The position numbers were made by a program, and so were the translations under genes. A model generated the notes under the pieces. The model was not told the origin of the DNA, did no database searches, and saw only the letters and a program-made list of their open reading frames with translations. 64,000 nucleotides of DNA, from assembly GCA_964589785.1 (NCBI GenBank), contig CAZPUQ010000011.1, positions 1 through 64,000 on the forward strand. Reading direction: 5' to 3'. Shown in pieces: positions 33,569 to 43,569 of this stretch. Position 1 is the first letter of the stretch, and every line of letters starts with the position of its first letter. This DNA is from JAGVSR01 sp964589785 (GTDB taxonomy: Bacteria > Pseudomonadota > Alphaproteobacteria > Rhizobiales > Hyphomicrobiaceae).

Positions 33569-34453
33569 ATGGCCCGTTTCCTGTCGGTCGCCAACCGCAA
33601 GGGCGGCGTCGGAAAATCGACCACAGCCGTCATGCTGGCGCACGCCTTCGCGGCGTGGGGCGGGCTTCGCGTGCTTGTCATGGACCTCGATTCCCAGTGC
33701 AACGCCTCGCTGATCCTGATGGGCGGCGAAGCCTGGTCGAAGGCGCGCCGCGACGGGCTGACCATCTCCGACTACTTCTTCGACCTCTTCGACGAGACGC
33801 ATCCCGAGCCGCGCGACTTCCTCGTCCACAACGCCGGCGATGTGCGCCTCGCCTCGGGCAAGCCGCTGCCCCTCTCGGTGCTGCCCGGATCGCTGATGCT
33901 GGAGGACGTCCAGGGCGAGCTCTACGTCAGGGAGGCGCGCCAGTCGAAGGACCCGGAGGTCGTCGGGCAGCGCGTGCGCGGACGTCTCGAGCGGCTGCTG
34001 CGCCGCTTCGAGCCGAGCTACGATCTCGTCATCATCGATTGCCCGCCGGGCCTGTCGTTCGCGGCGCTCGCGGCCCTCAAGATCGCCGACCGCGTCATCG
34101 TGCCGTTTCGGCCCGACTACGTCTCGCAGCTCGCCGTCGACCGCATCGCCCTCCTGATCGAGGAGAAGCGGAACGAGGCCGACCTGGCGGAGATCCCCCT
34201 GTCCGAGCGCCGCTATGCCTGCCTCGCCAACAACGTGCGGCCGACGGGCAAGGACCGGCTGCTGATCGAGGAGATCGGCCTCCTGCATCCCATGATCGGG
34301 GCGCAGATCCCCCACTCCGACGCGATCGCCAACGCCTTCGACTGGGAGGCCCAGCGCCGGACGATCGAGGACAAGTACGGCGCGGGTGCAGAGCCGCTGC
34401 GCGTGCTCTACGATGAGATCGCGCAAGACCTCGCGCTCAGCCGCGCCGCCTGA
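33569..34453 (+). CDS. Orphan ParA-family ATPase
   Basis: 294 residues from the ATG at 33569 (MARFLSVANRKGG); GGGGG precedes it. Deviant Walker A KGGVGKST at 11-18 with signature Lys11, Walker A' VLVMDLDSQCNAS, and Walker B DLVIIDCPPG near residue 155. This is the MinD/ParA class. The insertion DLFDETHPEPRDFLVHNAG is longer than in chromosome-partition ParA. It is not next to a parB gene. The gene 17 bp downstream encodes an unknown partner; together they could position some cargo (inference). Confidence 0.87.
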   Translation: MARFLSVANRKGGVGKSTTAVMLAHAFAAWGGLRVLVMDLDSQCNASLILMGGEAWSKARRDGLTISDYFFDLFDETHPEPRDFLVHNAGDVRLASGKPLPLSVLPGSLMLEDVQGELYVREARQSKDPEVVGQRVRGRLERLLRRFEPSYDLVIIDCPPGLSFAALAALKIADRVIVPFRPDYVSQLAVDRIALLIEEKRNEADLAEIPLSERRYACLANNVRPTGKDRLLIEEIGLLHPMIGAQIPHSDAIANAFDWEAQRRTIEDKYGAGAEPLRVLYDEIAQDLALSRAA

Positions 34454-34470
34454 AGCGGGAAAGGAGCACC

Positions 34471-34968
34471 ATGGCCAAGGCGACCCGCTCGCTCTCGGGA
34501 GCAAGCCAGAAGAAATACTTCCGCGATCTCTTCGCGGCGACCGAGGGGGTGACGCCGGATGCGGCGGCAACGCTGGTCGCGGCCTGCACGGGCGAGATCG
34601 CCCAGGTTCGGGTGCGCCTGCCGATCCCCGACCGGGGCGGCAAGGGCAAGGCCGCGCGCGCGGCCAACAGAGGCGGCAAGCCGGCGGCGCGTCCCGACAG
34701 CGCGGCTTCGGCCGACGGCGAGGCAGCCGAGCGGGCAACAGCCTTCGATCCCTTCGCCTTCAGCGTCGTCGTGGCGGTGACGAAGGAGGGCCGCGCGGGC
34801 CTCGCCGGGAGGCTCGCGGCCATCGCTTCGGCCGATGACCTCAGGGCGCTCGCCAAGGCACAGCATGTCGCCCTGCCCGAGGGCGAGCGGACGCTCGACG
34901 AGCTTCGCGCCGCGATCGTCGACGGGGCGCTGCAGCGCGTCGCCAACCGCAAGGCGGCGGCGAGCTGA
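34471..34968 (+). CDS. Unknown protein paired with the ParA ATPase
   Basis: 165 residues, ATG with GAAAGGAG upstream. The N-terminus (KKYFRDLFAATEG) and the C-terminal part (FDPFAFSVVVAVTKEGRAGL, then ADDLRALAKAQHVALPEGE, LDELRAAIVDGA) look helical and conserved; the middle (about 55-85) is Gly/Lys/Ala-rich and probably disordered. No family recognised. Its co-orientation and 17-bp gap with the ParA gene mark it as the likely functional partner, in the place a ParB or cargo adaptor would occupy. Confidence 0.7.
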   Translation: MAKATRSLSGASQKKYFRDLFAATEGVTPDAAATLVAACTGEIAQVRVRLPIPDRGGKGKAARAANRGGKPAARPDSAASADGEAAERATAFDPFAFSVVVAVTKEGRAGLAGRLAAIASADDLRALAKAQHVALPEGERTLDELRAAIVDGALQRVANRKAAAS

Positions 34969-35040
34969 ACCCAGGTCATGCGGCGCATGCATCCGCCGGG
35001 ACCGCCACGCCGGCCGCCGCTCCACCCATAGGGTCGTGAC

Positions 35041-36156
35041 TCAGGCGAGGCCCTTCTCCGTGCCCCGCATTGCCGCCTGCCAGACGCAGACCGCTTGCAC
35101 CGTTTCGGCCACGTCGTGCACGCGCAGGATCTGCACCCCCTGCGCCACGGCCGACAGCGCCGCCGCGATGGAGCCCGGCACGCGTCTTGCCGGATCATCC
35201 ACGTTGCACAACTGCCCGATGAGCTTCTTGCGCGAGGCGCCGAGCAGCACCGGAACGCCGAGCCCGTGATAGAGGCTCATGGCCTGCAGCACGGCGACAT
35301 TGTGGTTGAGGTGCTTGCCGAACCCGATGCCGGGATCGACGACGATCTTCTCGCGCGCGATGCCGGCGTCCTCACAGGCCGCGACGCGCCCGGCCAGGAA
35401 GTCGAACACGTCGAGGACGACGTCACGGTATTGCGGGTTGTCGTTCATCGTCTTCGGATCGCCCTGCGCGTGCATGAGCATGACGGGGAGGCCCGTCTCG
35501 GCGGCGACGGCCAGTGCCTCGGGATCGTGCGTGAACGCGGAGACGTCGTTCAGGATGTCGGCGCCCGAAGCCGCGGCGCGGCGCATGACCTCGGCCTTGC
35601 GGGTATCGACGGAAATCCTTGCCGTTGTCCGCGCGCGAAGCCCCTCCAGCACCGGGATGACGCGCCGCAATTCCTCGTCCAGCGCCACCGCGTCCGATCC
35701 CGGCCGCGTGCTCTCGCCGCCGATGTCGAGGATGTCGGCGCCCTCCTCCGCGAGCTTCAGGCCATGGTCGATCGCGGCCCGCGTCGTGGCAAACCGGCCG
35801 CCGTCGGAGAAGCTGTCCGGCGTGACGTTGACGATGCCCATGATGCGCGGCCGGTCCATCGACAGGCCGGCATAATCGGCGCGCGCCTCGACGAGGTTGT
35901 CGAAGGTCTGCCACAGCTCCTCGCCGTTGAAGGGCGGGTGATACCAGTCCTCGTTAGCGAAGCCCGAGGCGCCCACGGCGGGGATGAGGCGCACGCGCGT
36001 GTCGGGCGCCGCCTCCGCGTCGATCAGCTCCAGGTCGGCAAAGCCGAGGTCGTCGCGCCCGCACAGTCGCTCCGGGGCCGGAGAGCGATCGCAGTCGAGG
36101 CGGCTGCGGTTGAAGGCGAGCGAGACGATGGGGCGGAGGTAGAAGCGGCGCGACAC
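35041..36156 (-). CDS. folP: Dihydropteroate synthase with an N-terminal extension
   Basis: 371 residues, about 95 more than the usual 275-280. Condenses p-aminobenzoate with hydroxymethyl-dihydropterin pyrophosphate in folate synthesis. The catalytic domain begins near residue 100: IMGIVNVTPDSFSDGGRF, then DIGGESTRPGSD, ARISVDTRKAEVMRRA, VVDPGIGFGK and LLGASRKK. The N-terminal 95 residues (with WYHPPFNGEELW) have no recognised domain but look like protein; such an extension is seen in other Rhizobiales FolP. It is co-directional with glmM and ftsH. Confidence 0.93.
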   Translation of the reverse strand: MSRRFYLRPIVSLAFNRSRLDCDRSPAPERLCGRDDLGFADLELIDAEAAPDTRVRLIPAVGASGFANEDWYHPPFNGEELWQTFDNLVEARADYAGLSMDRPRIMGIVNVTPDSFSDGGRFATTRAAIDHGLKLAEEGADILDIGGESTRPGSDAVALDEELRRVIPVLEGLRARTTARISVDTRKAEVMRRAAASGADILNDVSAFTHDPEALAVAAETGLPVMLMHAQGDPKTMNDNPQYRDVVLDVFDFLAGRVAACEDAGIAREKIVVDPGIGFGKHLNHNVAVLQAMSLYHGLGVPVLLGASRKKLIGQLCNVDDPARRVPGSIAAALSAVAQGVQILRVHDVAETVQAVCVWQAAMRGTEKGLA

Positions 36157-36180
36157 GGCCAGAAGTCCCCGTCAAAGCGA

Positions 36181-36210
36181 AACGGCCTCCGGAGCGGTCC
36201 GGAGGCCGTT
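36181..36210 (-). terminator. Terminator hairpin after ftsH
   Basis: A perfect 13-bp inverted repeat (AACGGCCTCCGGA at 36181-36193 and its complement at 36198-36210, loop GCGG). On the minus strand it is followed by TTCGCTTT. It stands between ftsH (end 36256) and folP (start 36156). Confidence 0.7.
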
Positions 36211-36255
36211 CTTTGTCTCCTGCCGATGGGGCCGTGATCAAGCCCGGCGTGTCCC

Positions 36256-38184
<1,929 letters not shown>

Positions 38185-38383
38185 CAGGGGTCCTATCGGG
38201 CCGCGGGACAGGGCCGCCGGCCGTTGGTCGAGGGTCTCAGCACCGATCCTGGCCCCCGTGCGTGGTTAAGATAGGAGGAGGGGCAGGATTTGCCAAGGCT
38301 CGCCAGCATGACCGCCAATCCTTCCCAACGCCTTAGTTTACCATCGAATGTGCGCGCTCCGGCCGCAGGAAAGCGCGATATGC

Positions 38384-39772
38384 TTACGATCGGGGACTTG
38401 TATTGTCGAAAAGGAAACGCGCCTCGACAGGTGCGGCGGCGGTGAGGTGCGGGCCGAGCGCGGCGAGCAGGGACGAGCGAAGGCCTCCGACTGCAACAAG
38501 CCGATCGCCGGCCCATACGGCCGGCAGTGTTGCAGCTGCACGGGAAGGGATGGACGGACGCGGCGAGGCTCGTCTGCGCAGCTCGGCATAAAGCGCCGGG
38601 TCGAGCGCGCGCACGGTCACGGCCAGCCCCGCCGGGCCGGGAGCGTGCGCGATCAGGAAGCGGTCGTCCCATCGCATCGTCTCGCCGGGCGCGAGCGCGA
38701 GCTGCGGCAGGACAGCCCGTCCGGCCTCGCGGAAGATGCGGATCTCGCGCGCCGTGGTCCGCACCGCGCAGCCGCCGAGCGTCGCGCGGACCGGCCCCGC
38801 GCCGGCAAGCGCCGTCGCGAGCCGCTCGACCTCGGCGAGCTCGGCGCGCGGCGCAGCACCCCCGAACATGGCGAGCAGCCGCGTCAGGAGCCGGACGCGG
38901 ATGTCCTCCGGCGCCGCCGCATAAGCCGTCTCCGCGATGCCGGCGAACGCTCCGCCGTTAAGATCCACGGCGGTCGTGAGCAGCGCGTCGGTGGTGCGTT
39001 CGAGCGCTGCGACCGCCCGGCGCTGCCGTCCGGCCGCGAGCGCGAGCATCCGCGGCGTCAGCCCGAGCCCGTGCAGCGCGGGGGCGGCCGCGCGCAGGCG
39101 CGTCCGCTCGAAGCGGCGGTCCTCGTTGCTCGGATCGTCGAGCCAGGCGATGCCGTGCGTGTTGAGCCACGCGCGCAGGTCCGCGCGCGCGACATCGAGC
39201 AGCGGGCGCACGAGGCACACGGAGCCGCCGGGCTCGAGCGGGCGCACGGCCGCCATGCCGGCGAGGCCATCGGGTCCGCTGCCGCGCGCAAGCCGCATGA
39301 GAACCGTTTCGGCCTGATCATCGCTCGTGTGGGCGGTGACGACGGCGGCGGGCACAACGCCCGTCCTCCGGGCCGCTTCGCTCAGAAGCCGATAGCGCGC
39401 CTCCCGCGCGTGCTTCTGGACGGCGCGTCCCGGCTTCTCGCCGTTCCACGTCAGGATGCGATGGGCGAGCCCCAACTCGCGCGCCATGCCGCCGACGCGT
39501 GCCGCTTCCGCGGACGAGCCCGGCCGCAGTCCGTGATCGACGGTCGCGACTTCGACGACCGGCGAGCGTTCGGCCAGCGATGCGGTCCAGAGCGCAGCGA
39601 GGTGCATCAGGGCGACGCTGTCGGAGCCGCCCGATACGGCGAGCACGATGCTGCGGAACGGCGACAGCGGCGCAAACAACTGCGCGATGTCGGCAGGGGA
39701 CAGTCGCCCGGGCTCTGTCATGCGCGCGCCCTCATCCGCAGCCAAGGCATCGGCGGCCGCGTCAGGGGCCAT
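38384..39772 (-). CDS. tilS: tRNA(Ile)-lysidine synthase
   Basis: 462 residues if the ATG at 39770-39772 is used; the ATG at 39721 (MTEPGRLSP) is an alternative, and the frame is open to 39874. Modifies C34 of tRNA-Ile(CAU) to lysidine with ATP. The PP-loop motif AVSGGSDSVALMHL lies near residue 45, then the VDHGLRPGS and AHTSDDQAETVLMRLARGSG blocks. The C-terminal TilS domain is degenerate. The gene begins just after the end of cpoB, so it is co-transcribed with the Tol-Pal cluster. Confidence 0.93.
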   Translation of the reverse strand: MAPDAAADALAADEGARMTEPGRLSPADIAQLFAPLSPFRSIVLAVSGGSDSVALMHLAALWTASLAERSPVVEVATVDHGLRPGSSAEAARVGGMARELGLAHRILTWNGEKPGRAVQKHAREARYRLLSEAARRTGVVPAAVVTAHTSDDQAETVLMRLARGSGPDGLAGMAAVRPLEPGGSVCLVRPLLDVARADLRAWLNTHGIAWLDDPSNEDRRFERTRLRAAAPALHGLGLTPRMLALAAGRQRRAVAALERTTDALLTTAVDLNGGAFAGIAETAYAAAPEDIRVRLLTRLLAMFGGAAPRAELAEVERLATALAGAGPVRATLGGCAVRTTAREIRIFREAGRAVLPQLALAPGETMRWDDRFLIAHAPGPAGLAVTVRALDPALYAELRRRASPRPSIPSRAAATLPAVWAGDRLVAVGGLRSSLLAALGPHLTAAAPVEARFLFDNTSPRS

Positions 39773-39776
39773 CCCG

Positions 39777-40769
39777 TCACGGGCAGCCAAGCCTCTGGCG
39801 CTCGCCGTCTGCCTTGCTCTTGATGTGCGCGGGGGCGCTCGGATATTTGCCCGGAAGCTGGCCGAGGACGCCACAGGCCTCGCCCTTCTTGCCCAGCGCC
39901 GCCAGCGCCATGCCGCGCTTCAGCATGCTGTCGGGCGCCTTCGGGCTGTTGCCGAAGCCCTGCATGACGAGATCGAAGGCTTCCGCCGCGTCGGCGTAGT
40001 TGCGCTGCACGTAGTGCGTCTCGCCGAGCCAGTAGAGCGCATTGGGGGTAAGCGAGTCGCGCGGATAGGACTTGAGGAAATCCGTGAAGCCGGCTTGCGC
40101 GGCACCATAGTCCTGCTGCAGCAGGTAGCCGTAGGCCTGCTCGTAGGCCTGCTTGGGATCGCCCGCCCCCCCCGGTTCGACGGCCGCGACGCCGCCGCCC
40201 CCGGGCTGAGCCACCGGCGGCGCGGGCGGGAACGCGCGCTCGCCGACCGGCGCCGATACGGGCGGAGATACGGGCGGCACGGCCGTGGCATCGTCCTGCG
40301 ACAGCAGTCCGCCGATCGGATCGCCTTGGCCGGCATTGACGGTCGCCGAGCCGTACGGCGCCGGAGCCGGCAGGGCGGCCGTGCCGGCCGGACGTCCGGA
40401 CTGCAACTGCTCGATCTGGGACGTCAGCGCCCGGACCTGCGTCTCCAAGCCCTCGATGCGGGCGTTGTCCGCGCTCGATAGCCCCGCCGGTGCGGTCACG
40501 CGCGGCGCCGGCCCGCCACCGCCGCCCGAGCGGGCAAACGATTCCAGAGTTCCGATGACGACCTGGAGATCGATGAGCTGCTCCTCGAGCTGCTCGACGC
40601 GACGGCGCAGATCGGCGTCACCGGCCCCGCCCGCCCCTTTCGTCTTGGCGGCCGGCGCCGGCGCGCCCGGCGCTGCGCCGGACGTTTGGGCTCCGGCGGC
40701 GGCGACATGAAGCGCCAGAGCGATGGGGAACACCACCGCCGCCAACCGCCACCCTGCACCCGATCTCAT
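39777..40769 (-). CDS. cpoB: Tol-Pal system protein CpoB (YbgF)
   Basis: 330 residues from the ATG at 40767-40769 (MRSGAGWRL). Signal peptide about 1-28, then a coiled coil (RRRVEQLEEQLIDLQVVIGT), then a Pro/Ala-rich linker, then the C-terminal TPR domain (about 205-330: AYEQAYGYLLQQDYGAAQAG, PNALYWLGETHYVQRNYADA). CpoB couples peptidoglycan synthesis with outer-membrane constriction in the periplasm. The gene is next to tilS and to the OmpA-like gene. A tandem 16-bp repeat lies upstream. Confidence 0.9.
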   Translation of the reverse strand: MRSGAGWRLAAVVFPIALALHVAAAGAQTSGAAPGAPAPAAKTKGAGGAGDADLRRRVEQLEEQLIDLQVVIGTLESFARSGGGGGPAPRVTAPAGLSSADNARIEGLETQVRALTSQIEQLQSGRPAGTAALPAPAPYGSATVNAGQGDPIGGLLSQDDATAVPPVSPPVSAPVGERAFPPAPPVAQPGGGGVAAVEPGGAGDPKQAYEQAYGYLLQQDYGAAQAGFTDFLKSYPRDSLTPNALYWLGETHYVQRNYADAAEAFDLVMQGFGNSPKAPDSMLKRGMALAALGKKGEACGVLGQLPGKYPSAPAHIKSKADGERQRLGCP

Positions 40770-40898
40770 CGCTGACCGCACGTCATCGCTCTTTGCTTTG
40801 ATGTTCCTGTTGCTTTGATCTCGTGGCGGCCCTGCCCTCGACCCGCCTGCCTGAACCCGAGCCCGCGTCCTGCTGCTTCCTTGGCTCCCGCGGACGCC

Positions 40899-40930
40899 CA
40901 AGTCAACTCGTGGACAAGTCAACTCGTGGA
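40899..40930. repeat. Two tandem copies of a 16-bp sequence
   Basis: CAAGTCAACTCGTGGA occurs twice in a row (40899-40914 and 40915-40930), identical in both copies. The repeat sits in the gap between the OmpA-like gene and cpoB. On the minus strand each unit contains TTGAC, like a -35 hexamer. Confidence 0.7.
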
Positions 40931-40942
40931 CTCGTCATTGCC

Positions 40943-41836
40943 TCACCTCGCTGCGGTAGGCTCGGGTGCGGGCAGCTCGCTGACGCGCTGCACCGTCAGC
41001 ACGGTCACGGCACGCCGGTTCTGCGCCGCGCACTCGGAGCTGGAGCAGAGCGCCACCGGCCGCCGGCGTCCCGCCGCCGAGATGGCCAGACGTTCCGGCT
41101 CGACACCTTCCTCCACCAGACGGCCGAAGACGATCTCGGCGCGCTCGACGGCGAGTTGCTCGAGCCCTCTGGCATCGACCGACGCATCGTCGGCGTGGCC
41201 CTCGATGACGGCGGAAAGGCTCGGATTGCGCTTCAGCCAGCGCGCCTGCGCGGCCAGCACGGCCCGCGCCCGCGAGCCGAGCTCCGAGCTGCGGGCGGCG
41301 AAGAAGACGCGGTCTCCGGCCTCGAGCATGAAGCTGTCCTCGAGGCGTCCGCCGACCGGACGCGGCAGCATCACGCGACGCGGCGCGGCGCGATCGGATG
41401 GGACGGCGACGACCGGCGTGGCAGCGGTCTCGGCCGGCGCTGCGACGGACGCGGTCTCGTTGTGCAGCTGGTACAGCTCGGCCAGGTGGCGACGCGCCTC
41501 GGCTGCGGCCGGGTTCTGCGGATCGCGCGCCACGAAAAGCTCAAACAAGCGCTGCGCCGGCTCGAATCGGCCGGCCTGCAGCTCGGTCATGGCGGCGGCA
41601 TAGAGATCGTCGGGCGAGCGCGGATCGCTCTCCTGCGCGACGCGCGGCACGAGGCGATCGGGCAGCGTCTCGATGATCCCGAGGAGCGTTTCGCCGACCT
41701 CCAGCCCGTCGGCCTCCTGCGCCGCTACGGGACCGGCCGGACCTGACAGGATGAGCGCAAGGACGCAGGCGGCGAAGACGGCGGCGCGCCGCGCACGGCG
41801 CCCTGCCTCACGCGCAAAGTTGGCCCTCGACCTCAT
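40943..41836 (-). CDS. OmpA-like periplasmic protein in the tol-pal cluster
   Basis: 297 residues from the ATG at 41834-41836. Signal peptide about 1-39 (VFAACVLALILSGPAGPVAA). Residues about 75-150 form a helical repeat segment (AAMTELQAGRFEPAQRLFEL), then an OmpA-C-like domain at about 165-290 (VIEGHADDASVDARGLEQLA, EIVFGRLVEEGVEPERLAI, AQNRRAVTVL). The domain should bind peptidoglycan; the usual AxxR anchor residues are changed, so this is less certain. It lies between pal and cpoB, a place often empty in other tol-pal operons. Related in fold to Pal. Confidence 0.85.
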   Translation of the reverse strand: MRSRANFAREAGRRARRAAVFAACVLALILSGPAGPVAAQEADGLEVGETLLGIIETLPDRLVPRVAQESDPRSPDDLYAAAMTELQAGRFEPAQRLFELFVARDPQNPAAAEARRHLAELYQLHNETASVAAPAETAATPVVAVPSDRAAPRRVMLPRPVGGRLEDSFMLEAGDRVFFAARSSELGSRARAVLAAQARWLKRNPSLSAVIEGHADDASVDARGLEQLAVERAEIVFGRLVEEGVEPERLAISAAGRRRPVALCSSSECAAQNRRAVTVLTVQRVSELPAPEPTAAR

Positions 41837-42016
41837 GCGTGCGACCCCGATCGACTGAAGCCCTCGCAGTGCCCGAGCATTGGGGCCAAACTTTGCCGCT
41901 TTGCGCGCATTGGCCGGCGCAAGACGGCGCCCGGCCATGAAATTCGCGTCATGTGGTGTGGCGGCACCAGAGAGGCCGTGGCGGGTCGTTCAGCCGGTCG
42001 AGGCCGGCAGACCGGA

Positions 42017-42532
42017 TCAGGACGCGACGCGGCTGTTCAGCACCGTCTGCGCACGGCGATTCTGCGCCCAGCACGAGATGTCGTCGCACACCGCGACGGG
42101 CCGCTCCTTGCCGTAGGAGATGGTCCGCATGCGCGCGGCCGGGATGCCGTTGGCGGCGAGGAAGTTGCGCACGGCGGTGGCGCGGCGGGCACCCAGCGCG
42201 ATGTTGTACTCGCGCGTACCGCGCTCGTCGGCGTGACCTTCGACGGTGATCGTGAACGCCGGGTACTGCTTGAGCCAGTGGGCCTGCTTAACGAGCGTCG
42301 TCTGCGCCTCCGGCGTGAGGTCGGAGCTGTCCGAGGAGAAGTAGACGATGTCGCCGGCGTTGATGGCGAAGTCGCGCGGCGTGCCGGGCACGACCGGCCC
42401 CTTGCCGTCCGGACCGAGAGCTGCGCTGTCCGGCCCGTTCTCCTTGTTGGCGCAGCCGGCGAGAGCGAGCGCGCACACGCCGATGCAGGCGGCGCGCGCC
42501 AGACCGCGGAACAGGGTTTGAAACGTCATCAT
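42017..42532 (-). CDS. pal: Peptidoglycan-associated lipoprotein Pal
   Basis: 171 residues from the ATG at 42530-42532 (an ATG directly after it is equally possible). The signal ends in the lipobox LAGC, so the protein is anchored in the outer membrane by its acylated Cys. The OmpA domain fills residues 55-170: VYFSSDSSDLTPEAQ, VEGHADERGTREYNIALGARRA, and YGKERPVAVCDDISCWAQNRR. Binds peptidoglycan and TolB. The gene lies downstream of tolB but is separated from it by the twin mini-lipoprotein genes. Confidence 0.96.
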   Translation of the reverse strand: MMTFQTLFRGLARAACIGVCALALAGCANKENGPDSAALGPDGKGPVVPGTPRDFAINAGDIVYFSSDSSDLTPEAQTTLVKQAHWLKQYPAFTITVEGHADERGTREYNIALGARRATAVRNFLAANGIPAARMRTISYGKERPVAVCDDISCWAQNRRAQTVLNSRVAS

Positions 42533-43002
42533 CGACCTCGTTGCGCTCGTCCGGCCCCAACAACCGGCCCGCCGGAGCCAAAGGCTCCCGGTGCTTGCGG
42601 ATTCGCCGCCAACACGGCCACATCGCGGCTCGTTGCCATGGAATTGTGGCCGCAAGACGGGCGGCTTCTGTAGCGGCCCGCTCTGACAAAAACAGGTGCT
42701 GGGAAAGCCTTAGCCCGGCACCGGATCGGTTCCCACCGGCAGCGCTGTCGCATCTTGGGATAACCGGTACGCCACTGGGGATAAGGGCGCTGAGGAAACA
42801 GAGTCGGAAAAACGATGGCCGATACGCATTCAGGTCCGCGCGAAGACCGCGGCCGGCAGACAGGCCCGGCAAAAAAGGCGGGCAGGGCCCACCGAGGCAA
42901 AAAAGAGAAAGACCGAACTGCATCCGCATGCGCGGTAGCAATCCGGTCTTAATCTCGCGATCGTCCGGTCCCGAAGGACCGGGTTAGACCCTTGGAAGAC
43001 TC
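42533..43002. other. 470-bp gap upstream of pal
   Basis: No convincing gene. The right end holds a 7-bp hairpin (42965-42982). Near 42850-42895 (minus strand) is a GCCCGCC/GCCGGGC stretch with a T-run, perhaps a second terminator. A pal promoter is expected here. Confidence 0.45.
42965..42982 (-). terminator. Hairpin after the mini-lipoprotein genes
   Basis: CCGGTCC (42965-42971), loop CGAA, GGACCGG (42976-42982), a perfect 7-bp stem with a stable tetraloop. On the minus strand it follows the mini-lipoprotein stop by 20 bp. No T-run follows, so it may be a weak terminator or an RNA-stabilising structure. Confidence 0.45.
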
Positions 43003-43125
43003 TTAGCGAGCTTCCGAAGCGACCGGCAGATCAGCGCCGAGCTTCATGGGGACAGCCTCCTCGCGGCGGCAAGCACCGAGAGCAACGGCCACGATCGCGG
43101 CAGCGAGAACGATAGCGCCCTTCAT
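43003..43125 (-). CDS. Mini-lipoprotein A (40 residues)
   Basis: The ATG at 43123-43125 has AGGAG eight bases upstream. The 40-residue product has a hydrophobic signal with a lipobox-like end (VAVALGAC, Cys19), followed by RREEAVPMKLGADLPVASEAR. It is the near-twin of the gene just upstream (43166-43300): the stretch GACRREEAVPMKLGA is identical. A lipid-anchored peptide of about 22 residues would remain. No family recognised; small lipoproteins of entericidin type are the nearest analogy in size only. Confidence 0.7.
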   Translation of the reverse strand: MKGAIVLAAAIVAVALGACRREEAVPMKLGADLPVASEAR

Positions 43126-43165
43126 AGTCTTTCTCCTGTAGTGTCCCAGAACGTCCGGGAGGGAT

Positions 43166-43300
43166 TTAGCGAGCCACTTCCGTGGCGGCCGGAACCTCGG
43201 CACCGAGCTTCATCGGTACCGCTTCTTCGCGACGGCAAGCGCCGACAGCAACAGCAACAATGGCAGCCGAGAGAACAATCAGCCCCTTGATACCCTGCAT
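43166..43300 (-). CDS. Mini-lipoprotein B (44 residues)
   Basis: ATG at 43298-43300, AGGAG seven bases upstream, TAA at 43166-43168. The product starts MQGIKGLIVLSAAIVAVAVG, then AC (Cys22) and RREEAVPMKLGAEVPAATEVAR. It and mini-lipoprotein A share the lipobox and the identical GACRREEAVPMKLGA segment but use different synonymous codons (for example TGCCGTCGCGAA against TGCCGCCGCGAG), so the duplication is not recent. The 40-bp gap contains only the ribosome site of A, so both are on one message. Confidence 0.72.
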   Translation of the reverse strand: MQGIKGLIVLSAAIVAVAVGACRREEAVPMKLGAEVPAATEVAR

Positions 43301-43546
43301 GACAATCTCCTGATGCGTTCGGCAACTAACCAATCATTGGGGTACCGGCATGGCCGGTTTCGATCAAGAACAGAGGCGGTGAACGGGCTGTTTTCCACCC
43401 CAGTAGATGCGAAAATGCCACGCCGTGTTTCACGCTCCTCAGGTCCGCGGACGCGCGCAGGCGCAACCGCATAAGCTTCGGAAAGTACGCGACAAACGCC
43501 CGGAGTCGTGAACCCCCGGTTCGGCAACGAAGATGCCGGTTTTTTC

Positions 43547-43561
43547 TTAAACTTCTCTTAA
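43547..43561 (-). promoter_or_regulatory. Candidate CtrA box between tolB and the mini-lipoprotein genes
   Basis: TTAA at 43547-43550, seven bases (ACTTCTC), TTAA at 43558-43561. It fits the CtrA full-site spacing and lies 246 bp upstream of mini-lipoprotein B and 9 bp after the tolB stop. The flanks (A instead of C after TTAA) match the consensus less well than the other two boxes. Confidence 0.4.
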
Positions 43562-43569
43562 AGGCCGTC

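Noticed and set aside
42850..42895. A GC-rich stem with a T-run upstream of pal
   Set aside because: The stem is short (about 5 bp) and can be drawn in several ways.
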